Shown: in pieces, positions 32,931-41,894 of the stretch
Layout of the letters: each line of letters starts with the position of its first letter
Position numbering within the stretch: position 1 is the stretch's first letter
Assembly: GCA_965250245.1 (NCBI GenBank)
Contig: OZ252296.1
Span: forward strand, 248,001 to 312,000
Length of the DNA stretch: 64,000 nucleotides
Direction: 5' to 3'
Source: JABDIP01 sp965250245
Lineage (GTDB): Bacteria; Pseudomonadota; Alphaproteobacteria; DSM-16000; Inquilinaceae
The notes under the pieces: model-generated
Databases searched by the model: none
What the model was told of the DNA's origin: nothing
The model's input: only the letters and a program-made list of their open reading frames with translations
Translations under genes and position numbers: made by a program

Positions 32931-33179
32931 GTGCCAGACACGCAGATGAGCGCCAAACGGGCCATCGTAGTCTCCGCCAAGGAGGCGGAGGCCGGGAGCT
33001 GGTATTACGGGTTCAACTGCAGCCAGTGCAGCGCCCTCATCGCCGTCTTTGACGACAAGAGCAATGGCGAGAAGGCTCCGTCCATGGGCGGTTCCGGCCA
33101 TCTCCAGGTCGCCTGTCCGACCTGCGGCACCGAGGCGACCTACGAAGGGTCGCAGATCGTCCAGTTCCAGGCCGACTGA
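32931..33179 (+). CDS. 82-residue zinc-ribbon-like protein
   Basis: Begins at GTG after a GGGAGACG ribosome-binding site. The protein reads MPDTQMSAKRAIVVSAKEAE, then has two CxxC knuckles, NCSQCSAL and ACPTCGTE, about 30 residues apart, typical of a single structural zinc site. Tyr/Trp-rich WYYGFNC precedes the first knuckle. No DNA-binding domain is evident. An ATG 15 bp downstream is possible but has no good ribosome-binding site. It is isolated between two catabolic units and has no recognised family. Confidence 0.68.
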   Translation: MPDTQMSAKRAIVVSAKEAEAGSWYYGFNCSQCSALIAVFDDKSNGEKAPSMGGSGHLQVACPTCGTEATYEGSQIVQFQAD

Positions 33180-33199
33180 ACGCAGTCGTCCACATCATC

Positions 33200-33280
33200 G
33201 TCATTGCGAGGAGCGTTGGCGACGCGGCAATCCACTGATTGCCGATGGAGTGGATTGCTTCGCCTCCGGCTCGCAATGAC
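33200..33280. repeat. Dispersed palindromic repeat, family A, copy 2
   Basis: Same orientation as copy 1: starts GTCATTGCGAGGAGCG and ends GGCTCGCAATGAC, with inner CAATCCACT and AGTGGATTG. It lies between convergent genes, just past the stop of the zinc-ribbon gene and before the end of the large dimethylformamidase-like gene. Confidence 0.85.
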
Positions 33281-33315
33281 GGCGCTGGGATCGTCGCGAT
33301 CGGTGCTGTCCTGCA

Positions 33316-35568
33316 CTACTCCACGTCTGCGGCGAAAGGTTCCGGGTCCAGGAACCGCCTCAACACATTCCCGGTGATCCGGCTGACATTGTTGTCGTAG
33401 CCGTTGTGGCTCAAGCTGCCGCACCAAGCGATCGAGCTGACCGAGAACACCGCCCCGCAGGCCGGGGTCTCGAAGAAGGTCAGATCGGCGCGGACATTGG
33501 GATGCTGTGAGCCGGTGATGTCCGGCGTGGTGACCGTGAACTCCTCATTGACCAGCAGGTAGAGGTCGGTGTGGCCCTCCGACGAGGCCAGCACCAGGGT
33601 GTTGGGCGGGGTGCCGAGGCGCGGTTCCGCCCGGTCCAGCTCCAGCCCGGCGGCACCGCCACCGACCAGCCCGAATTCGCCGATCCGCTCCTCGGCGCCG
33701 ACGCCCTCGAAGATGAAGGCGGCGCGCGGGTCGAAGCTGTCCGGCTGGCGGACGTAGTAGGAGGAGAGGTCGAAGCCCTGGGCGGTGAAGCCGGTGCCGG
33801 TCACCACATTGGGCGGCCGGCCGATTCGCCGCCATAGGCCGCCGAATTCGCCGGTGAAGCTGTGATGGTACTCGCCGGGCTCGGCCTCCCAGGTGCGGAT
33901 GCCGTCCTCGGCCCGGCGCACCTCCATCACCCCCGGCAGTTCGTCGTGCCAGGCGATGCGCCAGTACCACCCGTTGGCGCCGAGATACATGAGCCGCCCG
34001 CTCTCATCGAGATAGGACCGCATGGCGTCCCACATGGGCGTGGAATGGTATTCCGGATGGGTGCCGGTCAGGATCGCGCGGTAGGGGCGCAGCAAGTCCG
34101 CGCCCTCGGCATGCAGGTCTTCGTCTGTGATGACGTCGTACCGGACGCCTTGTTCCTCCAGCCAGTCGATCAGGTGGGTGTCGGCGTTGAACTGCCACAG
34201 CCCCGATCCGGCGCCGCCCAGCCAGGAGGCGTATTTCGGCCGCATGTTGAGAATCGGCCGGTGGCGGGAGGAATAGCAGACGCCGCTGCCGTCGGAATGG
34301 GTGTCGTAGCAGGCCAGGCCGTATTCCCGATGTTCGTCGATGAACAGGTCGGTCGGCTGCAATTGGGTTAGGCGCCCGATCACCATCTCCGAGGCGGCGG
34401 AATCGACCGAGTTGTGGTCGTTTGCGTAGGCGAGGTAGCTGGCCGTGGGCATCAGGAAGGCGATGTCGGCGGTGGCCCTCCCGCGCGGCGGTCGCACCGC
34501 GAAGGGCATGTAGTCCTCGTGGCCGCCGTCGGCCGCGCGAATATGGGCGCAGTAGATGCCCGACGGCGTGTCTTCAGGCACGCGCCAGGTGAAGTCGGTC
34601 TGCCAGTCGGACTCGTAGAGATCGTCGTCGTGGAAATGGATTGCGCCGTATTGCTCCGGCGCTCGGCACCAGTTCATCTCCTCGCCGGTCCAGTTCCAGC
34701 CCTTCATGGCCCGCGCCGGCAGGTTGATGCACTCGCCGTGCAGCCCGTTCGGGCCGGCATCCATCACCCGCGTGGTGCGCATCTCGCGGCTGAAATCCCA
34801 GTCCGCGACCAGGCCCTCGCGGGTCGCGGAAGGACCGTAGAGATCGTGAAGCTCCGCCGCGCCGAGCGCGCGGCCAAAGATCATCGGGCTGTCGACCTTG
34901 CCGTTGTACGGCCGGATCGTCTCCCGGCGGCCGTCCGCCGCCGCCCGCACGCCGGCGCCGATCGTCAGCGGCGCGTCGCCGCGGCGGGGGCGGATCGCCG
35001 TCGTGCCGGTCATTTCGGCGGCGTCGTCGGTCAGGGCGAAGCGGACCAGCGGGCGCTGCAGCACGGTGACGGATCCGGTCGCAGCGTCGAAGGCGGCGGC
35101 GGCCAGGTACCAATGGCGATTGAGCATGGGCTTGCCGGTCGAAACCAGCTCGACGCCGCCCTGGCCGTCCTCGACGCTGAGCTGCAGGCAGCCCCGGTCG
35201 TCGACCTCCATGGCGATGCCGCCCTGGTCGCCGATCCGCGCCACGATCGCCTGACGGCCCTTGCCCGGTCTGGTCGGCCAGACCATGGCGGCGATGGTGA
35301 CGCTCTCCAATGCCGACAGGGCCGGGTGGTCCGGCACCAGGACATAGGATCCGGCATGGATGTCCTGGCGGCGGCCGGGATAGGTGCCGTTCGCATCCGC
35401 CTCGACCGGCCGCGCCTTGAAGCCCGGGCCGGCCGGGTTGGCGTCGCCGTGGATCAGCCGGACGATGCGCGCTTCGTATTCGGGCACGCCGTCGGCGGAG
35501 ACCTTGAAGGCGATCTCCTCTCCGGGCGCGACGCTGAGACGGTCGCTGTAGCCGACCAGCTTGAGCAT
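33316..35568 (-). CDS. N,N-dimethylformamidase large-subunit-like amidohydrolase
   Basis: 750 residues, near the usual size of the DMFase large subunit. The N-terminal domain is beta-rich (YSDRLSVAPGEEIAFKVS). A LamG/ConA-like insert spans about residues 60-270 (TIAAMVWPTRPGKGRQAIVA). The C-terminal catalytic domain holds SYLAYANDHNS, CYDTHSDGSGVCYSS and LTGTHPEYHS. DMFase uses a mononuclear iron held by two Tyr and one carboxylate; here Y378 or Y381, Y421, and H504-x-E506 are the likely equivalents. It follows the creatininase-like gene by 10 bp. A small subunit-like gene is in the same operon. The substrate need not be dimethylformamide. Confidence 0.9.
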   Translation of the reverse strand: MLKLVGYSDRLSVAPGEEIAFKVSADGVPEYEARIVRLIHGDANPAGPGFKARPVEADANGTYPGRRQDIHAGSYVLVPDHPALSALESVTIAAMVWPTRPGKGRQAIVARIGDQGGIAMEVDDRGCLQLSVEDGQGGVELVSTGKPMLNRHWYLAAAAFDAATGSVTVLQRPLVRFALTDDAAEMTGTTAIRPRRGDAPLTIGAGVRAAADGRRETIRPYNGKVDSPMIFGRALGAAELHDLYGPSATREGLVADWDFSREMRTTRVMDAGPNGLHGECINLPARAMKGWNWTGEEMNWCRAPEQYGAIHFHDDDLYESDWQTDFTWRVPEDTPSGIYCAHIRAADGGHEDYMPFAVRPPRGRATADIAFLMPTASYLAYANDHNSVDSAASEMVIGRLTQLQPTDLFIDEHREYGLACYDTHSDGSGVCYSSRHRPILNMRPKYASWLGGAGSGLWQFNADTHLIDWLEEQGVRYDVITDEDLHAEGADLLRPYRAILTGTHPEYHSTPMWDAMRSYLDESGRLMYLGANGWYWRIAWHDELPGVMEVRRAEDGIRTWEAEPGEYHHSFTGEFGGLWRRIGRPPNVVTGTGFTAQGFDLSSYYVRQPDSFDPRAAFIFEGVGAEERIGEFGLVGGGAAGLELDRAEPRLGTPPNTLVLASSEGHTDLYLLVNEEFTVTTPDITGSQHPNVRADLTFFETPACGAVFSVSSIAWCGSLSHNGYDNNVSRITGNVLRRFLDPEPFAADVE

Positions 35569-35578
35569 GTCCTGCGGC

Positions 35579-36328
35579 TCACTCCGCGCTCAGGAAGTTC
35601 CGGTAGTCCCTGGCCAGGTCGTCGGCGGAGGCCTTCACCAGCCGCTCCCCGACCTCCGGGCTCGCCAGCGACGGGTCGGAGCCGATGCGGCCGTCCGGGA
35701 AGCGCCGGCGGTAGTCGCGGGCGTCGAGGATCGGGCCGTTCGGCGCCCGTTTCGGCTCCATGTCGGCCTGCTTGATGGCCTCGGGAAAGGCGTATTGCGT
35801 CACCGCCACCTCCGAGGGGGTGGCGTGGCTGCCCTCATTGGCGCCGTAGACCTCCTTGCTGATGCGGCGGACACCCGGGGCGTCGTACCAGTTCTGCAGC
35901 TTGCAGCGCGGCACCGGCCGGTTGCCATGCTCGCTGTCCAGGCTCGACTCGGCATAGATCTCGGAGAACGCCGCGGTCACGGTGGCGACGTTCCCGCCAT
36001 GGCCGTTGATGAAATAGAAGCGGGTGAAGCCGTGGCGGGCCAGGGACTGCACCATGTCGCGCAGCACCGCGATCAGGGTCGAGGGGCGCAGGGTCATGCT
36101 GCCGGCGAAGTCCATGTGGTGCTGGGCCATGCCGATGGAGATGGTCGGCGCCACCAGCGCGTCCTCGCGCTCCCCGACCTCCCGCGCGATCACCTCGGCG
36201 CAGAGCGCGTCGGTGCCGATCAACCCGTTGGGCCCGTGCTGCTCGGTCGAGCCGATCGGCAGGATGATGCCGGTGCTGTCGGCCAGCCGCTTCTCGACTT
36301 CCTGCCAGGTACATAATTGCAGCAGCAT
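35579..36328 (-). CDS. Creatininase-family amidohydrolase
   Basis: 249 residues. The metal-binding and fold marks are PIGSTEQHGPNGLIGTDALC, AQHHMDFAGSMTL and the loop FINGHGGNVAT. Glu and His ligands for a di-metal site are present (STEQHG, NGHGGN, and E in NEGSHATPSE). The family includes creatininase, the FAPy-deformylase ArfB and the mycofactocin peptidase MftE, all cleaving C-N bonds. It is in the same operon as the dimethylformamidase-like subunits, separated from the small one by a palindromic repeat. Two unrelated amide hydrolases in one operon imply a substrate with more than one C-N bond. Confidence 0.9.
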   Translation of the reverse strand: MLLQLCTWQEVEKRLADSTGIILPIGSTEQHGPNGLIGTDALCAEVIAREVGEREDALVAPTISIGMAQHHMDFAGSMTLRPSTLIAVLRDMVQSLARHGFTRFYFINGHGGNVATVTAAFSEIYAESSLDSEHGNRPVPRCKLQNWYDAPGVRRISKEVYGANEGSHATPSEVAVTQYAFPEAIKQADMEPKRAPNGPILDARDYRRRFPDGRIGSDPSLASPEVGERLVKASADDLARDYRNFLSAE

Positions 36329-36357
36329 GTGCGGTCCTCTGTCAGTTGGACACTGGC

Positions 36358-36437
36358 GTCATTGCGAGCCCAAGGCGAAGCAATCCACTCTGTCGGTAAA
36401 CAGTGGATTGCCGCGTCGCTTCGCTCCTCGCAATGAC
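36358..36437. repeat. Dispersed palindromic repeat, family A, copy 3, inverted
   Basis: Bounded by GTCATTGCGAG and CTCGCAATGAC like copies 1 and 2, but the asymmetric inner parts are reversed (GGCGAAGCAATCCACT comes first). It lies inside an operon between the small dimethylformamidase-like and creatininase-like genes. Confidence 0.83.
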
Positions 36438-36475
36438 GCGGAATGTTGGGACGGGTGCGCCGTACCTGACGCCCA

Positions 36476-36781
36476 TCAGTTCAAATCCTCGCCGGTCATC
36501 GCCCGCCAGCGCAGGCGAAAGACCGTCCACTCCGCCTCGGCGAGATCGGTGAAGATCTCGCCTGGGACCGGCGTCGCGGGTTCGCCGCGCTGCCCGCTCA
36601 TCTGTGCGAGCTGCCATTCGGCGAAGGGCTTGGTGCAGATCAGGCAATACTTCCCTGCCGTGGCCCCGCCGCGCATGGCGTTCAACACCCGCTGCAGGTT
36701 GGGGCTATGGGGTCCGAGCGGCCGCTGGCGGAATTCGTCGACCCATTGCCGGTCCTCCGCGGTGATGCGGTAGCGGCTCAT
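36476..36781 (-). CDS. Dimethylformamidase small-subunit-like protein
   Basis: 101 residues starting MSRYRITAEDRQWVDEFRQR. The segment SPNLQRVLNAMRG...TAGKYCLICTKPFAEW resembles the DMFase alpha subunit, which as I recall it has SPYLQRVHNYFRM...TFGKYYI and then an acidic/aromatic C-terminal helix. The C-terminal VFRLRWRAM fits the same helix. It overlaps the MtnA-like gene by the four bases ATGA, showing tight translational coupling. The large-subunit gene is two genes downstream, which supports the identification. The similarity is from memory and should be tested by alignment. Confidence 0.72.
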   Translation of the reverse strand: MSRYRITAEDRQWVDEFRQRPLGPHSPNLQRVLNAMRGGATAGKYCLICTKPFAEWQLAQMSGQRGEPATPVPGEIFTDLAEAEWTVFRLRWRAMTGEDLN

Positions 36782-37881
36782 GCGCCGCCGGCCCGGTCCG
36801 GGAACAGTGCCGCCAGTCCCTCGCGAGAGGCCTCGGAGACGCCGCGCTCGGTGATCAGGCCGGTCACCAGACGGGCTGGCGTCACGTCGAACGCGTAGTT
36901 GGCGACCGGGCTGCCGTCGGGCGTGATGGTCACGGTGGTCACGTCGCCGGCATCGGTGCGGCCGGCGATGCGGGAGACCTCGTCGCCGGAGCGCTGCTCT
37001 ATGGGGATCTCGGCGACGCCGTCGGACAGGGTCCAGTCGACGGTGGTGGAGGGCAGGGCGACGTAGAACGGCACGTCGTTGTCCCTGGCCGCCAGGGCCT
37101 TCAGATAGGTGCCGATCTTGTTGGCGACGTCGCCGGTGGCCGTGGTGCGGTCAGTGCCGACGATGCACAGATCGACCATGCCGTGCTGCATCAGATGGCC
37201 GCCGACATTGTCCGCGATGACCGCGTGGCCGACGCCGTGATGGCCCAGCTCGTAGGCGGTCAGCGCCGCGCCCTGGTTGCGCGGCCGGGTCTCGTCGACC
37301 CAGACATGAACCGGCAGCCCGGCATCGTGGGCCTTGTAGATCGGTGCGGTGGCCGTGCCCCAATCGACGGTCGCCAGCCAGCCGGCGTTGCAATGGGTCA
37401 GCACGTTGACCGGCTCGCCGGCGGGTTTGCGGGCGGCGATCTCGCGGATCAGCGCCAGCCCGTGATCGCCGATCGCCGAGCAGATCGCCACGTCGTCGTC
37501 GCAGATCTCCGCCGCCCGGCGATAGGCGATGGCGAGACGCTCCTCAGGCGGCTGGTTGCGCAACGCCGCCCGCATCTCGTCCAGCGCCCAACGCAAATTC
37601 ACCGCCGTGGGGCGGGTCGCCGCCAGCACCGCGCAGGCGCGGTCGATCGCGTCGTCCGAGGTGTCCTCGCGCAGGGCGAGACACACCCCATAGGCGGCCG
37701 TCGCCCCGATCAGCGGTGCGCCGCGCACCAGCATGTCGCGGATCGCCACCGCCGCGTCGTCCAGCGTCTTGAGCGTGACCGTGCGGAACGCGTGCGGCAG
37801 GACCGTTTGGTCGATGATCTCCACCGACCAGCCATCCTGATTGACCCAGATCGTGCGGTAGGGAACCCCGTCGATTTTCAT
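36778..37881 (-). CDS. MtnA-like aldose-1-phosphate/ketose-1-phosphate isomerase
   Basis: 367 residues of the MtnA/eIF2B-related family. Marks: MLVRGAPLIGATAAYG, catalytic Cys in VLTHCNAGWLATV, TRPRNQGAALTAYELG, and catalytic Asp in VGTDRTTATGDVANKIGTY. MtnA converts 5-methylthioribose-1-phosphate to methylthioribulose-1-phosphate; related enzymes act on 5-deoxyribose-1-phosphate or ribose-1,5-bisphosphate. Here the motif GADRIAANGD is altered to GTDRTTATGD, a hint at a different substrate. It lies 22 bp after the quinone-oxidoreductase gene and is coupled to the small dimethylformamidase-like gene. The MtnK-like gene across the island supplies the matching kinase. Confidence 0.9.
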   Translation of the reverse strand: MKIDGVPYRTIWVNQDGWSVEIIDQTVLPHAFRTVTLKTLDDAAVAIRDMLVRGAPLIGATAAYGVCLALREDTSDDAIDRACAVLAATRPTAVNLRWALDEMRAALRNQPPEERLAIAYRRAAEICDDDVAICSAIGDHGLALIREIAARKPAGEPVNVLTHCNAGWLATVDWGTATAPIYKAHDAGLPVHVWVDETRPRNQGAALTAYELGHHGVGHAVIADNVGGHLMQHGMVDLCIVGTDRTTATGDVANKIGTYLKALAARDNDVPFYVALPSTTVDWTLSDGVAEIPIEQRSGDEVSRIAGRTDAGDVTTVTITPDGSPVANYAFDVTPARLVTGLITERGVSEASREGLAALFPDRAGGA

Positions 37882-37903
37882 GTCCTGGCGGCCGCTCCGA
37901 AGG

Positions 37904-38875
37904 CTAGGGCAGCAGCACGGTCGAGCCGGTGGTCTTGCGCGCCTCCAGGTCGCGATGGGCCTGGGCCGCCTCGGCCAGCGGATAGGTCTGGCCGATCTCG
38001 ATCTTGACGACGCCCTTGGCCACCACGTCCATCAGGTTCGCCGCCATCGCCCGCAGATCCTCCGCCGCGGCGGAATAGTGGAACAGGGACGGCCGCGACA
38101 GGGTCGCCGATTTCTGCCCCAGCATGGCCGTGGTCACCGGCTCCACCGGGCCGGAGGACTGGCCGAAGCTGACCAGATGGCCCATCGGCGCCAGGCAGTC
38201 GAACGAGCCCTGGAAGGTGTCCTTGCCGACCCCGTCGAAGACCTTTTGCACGCCCTTGCCGCCGGTGATCTCCTCGACCCTGCCGACGAAATCCTCGCGG
38301 GAATAGACGATGGTGTGGTCGCAGCCATGGGCCTTGGCCAGCGCCGCCTTCTCATCGCTGCCGACGGTGCCGATCACGGTGGCGCCGATATGCTTCGCCC
38401 AGGGGCAGAGGATCAGGCCGACGCCGCCGGCCGCGGCGTGCATCAGGATGGTGTCGCCGGGTTTCACCTGTGTCGTGCGGTGCAGCAGGTATTCCGCCGT
38501 CATGCCCTTCAGCATCATCGCCGCGGCGGTCTGGTCCTCGACGCCGTCGCTGACCGGCACCAGCCGGTCGGCCGGCGCGATGCGCGCCTCCGCATAGGCG
38601 CCCAGCACCGTGCCATAGGCGACGCGGTCGCCCGGCTTGATATGGGTAACGCCGTCGCCCACCGCCTCGACCACGCCGGCGGCCTCCATGCCCGGCGTGC
38701 CCGGAAGCTGGAGCAGCGGGTAGGCGCCGGTGCGGACATAGACGTCGATGTAGTTCAGCCCGACCGCCGTCTGCCTTATCCGGGCCTCGCCCGGCCCCGG
38801 ATCGCCGACATCGACATCCTGCCAGAGCAGGCATTCCGGTCCGCCGGTCTCCTGCATCACGATCGCCTTGGGCAT
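37904..38875 (-). CDS. NADPH:quinone oxidoreductase, zeta-crystallin type
   Basis: 323 residues of the zinc-independent medium-chain dehydrogenase family. Marks are VGLNYIDVYVRTGAYPL, PGTPGMEAAGVV, and the Rossmann loop LMHAAAGGVGLILCPWAKHI. The zinc ligands of alcohol dehydrogenases are absent. It reduces quinones or enones with NADPH. It is upstream of the MtnA-like gene by 22 bp and may be in the same transcript, but the family is also common as a stand-alone gene, so its place in the pathway is uncertain. Confidence 0.9.
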   Translation of the reverse strand: MPKAIVMQETGGPECLLWQDVDVGDPGPGEARIRQTAVGLNYIDVYVRTGAYPLLQLPGTPGMEAAGVVEAVGDGVTHIKPGDRVAYGTVLGAYAEARIAPADRLVPVSDGVEDQTAAAMMLKGMTAEYLLHRTTQVKPGDTILMHAAAGGVGLILCPWAKHIGATVIGTVGSDEKAALAKAHGCDHTIVYSREDFVGRVEEITGGKGVQKVFDGVGKDTFQGSFDCLAPMGHLVSFGQSSGPVEPVTTAMLGQKSATLSRPSLFHYSAAAEDLRAMAANLMDVVAKGVVKIEIGQTYPLAEAAQAHRDLEARKTTGSTVLLP

Positions 38876-38912
38876 TGTCTCCTCCCGGTTGTCGCGCGCC
38901 GGCCCCCTGGGC

Positions 38913-39314
38913 CTAGCCGTCGAAGTCGCTCAGATCGGCCTCCTCGTCGGGGCCGAAATCGATGTGGATGTGATTGCCGTCCGGGTCGTGGATATTGACC
39001 TGGCGGATCTCGATGTGCGGGACGACCGCAATGCGATAGGGAACGCCGTGGCCCCTGAGCCGATCGAGGAATTCGGCCATGCCCTGGGCCTGCAAGGCGA
39101 AATGCTCGAGCTGAGGGTTGCCGACCGCGTCGGGCCGCGACGGTACCTCGACCAGATGCACGACCGCCGTCTCGCCGCAGTAATGCCAGGCGCCGTCGAA
39201 ACCGAAGGGCGGACGGTAGCCGGCCGGCAGGCCGAGCACCTCGCTGTAGAACGCGCTCATCGCCGCCAGGTTGGCGGTCTGGATGTTGACGTGATCGAAT
39301 TTCACCAGCGCCAT
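38913..39314 (-). CDS. VOC-family (glyoxalase-fold) protein
   Basis: 133 residues started at MALVKFDHVNIQTANLAAMS. Metal ligands of the vicinal-oxygen-chelate fold are apparent: His in FDHVNI, His in AVVHLVEV, His in LEHFALQ and the end of NHIHIDFG. The C-terminal tail is acidic. Members are glyoxalases, extradiol dioxygenases, epimerases or resistance proteins. The substrate cannot be told. It lies 38 bp upstream of the quinone-oxidoreductase gene on the same strand. Confidence 0.88.
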   Translation of the reverse strand: MALVKFDHVNIQTANLAAMSAFYSEVLGLPAGYRPPFGFDGAWHYCGETAVVHLVEVPSRPDAVGNPQLEHFALQAQGMAEFLDRLRGHGVPYRIAVVPHIEIRQVNIHDPDGNHIHIDFGPDEEADLSDFDG

Positions 39315-39475
39315 GCCCGGCGTCCCCACTCCTCGATGCGACCCATGGCGGAAGGCTAGCACAGCACCGCCGGGGCTGGCCAAGGGTCGGAGCCGAGGAT
39401 GGCTCACCGGGGCTTGGCCTCGACGGCGGCAGATGCCAAGGTCTCGCCCGGGTCCGGAGTCTTGGGGAGGGAAAC

Positions 39476-39904
39476 ATGCGTCTTGCGACCCTGCTGGGTG
39501 TCGTCTTGCTTGTGGTGGGGTTGCTGCCGGAACCGGCATCGGCGCAGGAATCCGGAGACCGGCTGAGCATCGAGCTCAACAAGCTGGAGCCGCAGGACGC
39601 CGCGTGCCGCACCTATTTCGTGCTGCAGAACGGCACCCAGATCGGCATCACCGAGCTGGTGCTCGACATCTACATCTTCAATCAGGACGGCATCATCGAG
39701 CGGCGGCTGGCCATGGACACGCGGGCGGTCATGCCCGGCAAGACCCAGGTGCGGCTGTTCGACGTGCGGGACCTGGCCTGCGACGCGATCGGCCGGTTCC
39801 TGATCAACGGGGTGCTGTCCTGCAGCGACACCGATGGCGAACGCTCCGACTGCGACGGGCTGCTCGCCTTCAGCACCCGGACCGGGGTGGAGCTGGTGGA
39901 CTGA
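39476..39904 (+). CDS. Small secreted protein, conserved-looking alphaproteobacterial type
   Basis: 142 residues with signal peptide MRLATLLGVVLLVVGLLPEP, cleaved after ASA. The mature part reads SIELNKLEPQDAACRTYFVL, ELVLDIYIFNQDGIIERRL and GKTQVRLFDVRDLACDAIG. This is a beta-sandwich-like pattern with four Cys (AACR, LACD, LSCSD, SDCDG), so two disulfides are likely in the periplasm. I recall similar proteins of unknown role in many alphaproteobacteria. The start has a GGGGAGGG ribosome-binding site. It converges on the histidine kinase gene with 19 bp between stops. Confidence 0.8.
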   Translation: MRLATLLGVVLLVVGLLPEPASAQESGDRLSIELNKLEPQDAACRTYFVLQNGTQIGITELVLDIYIFNQDGIIERRLAMDTRAVMPGKTQVRLFDVRDLACDAIGRFLINGVLSCSDTDGERSDCDGLLAFSTRTGVELVD

Positions 39905-39923
39905 CCGTCCGGCCCCGCCGGTG

Positions 39924-41828
<1,905 letters not shown>

Positions 41829-41894
41829 CGCGCCCACCTGCCGCGTCGTGATGGCGAGAGTAGAGTTGGCACCGGACCGCGCCTCCCGGCTGCC

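Noticed and set aside
32721..33101. A 126-codon open frame on the minus strand
   Set aside because: It overlaps the zinc-ribbon gene antisense and its Pro/Gly-rich product matches nothing; the plus-strand gene has a ribosome-binding site and CxxC motifs.
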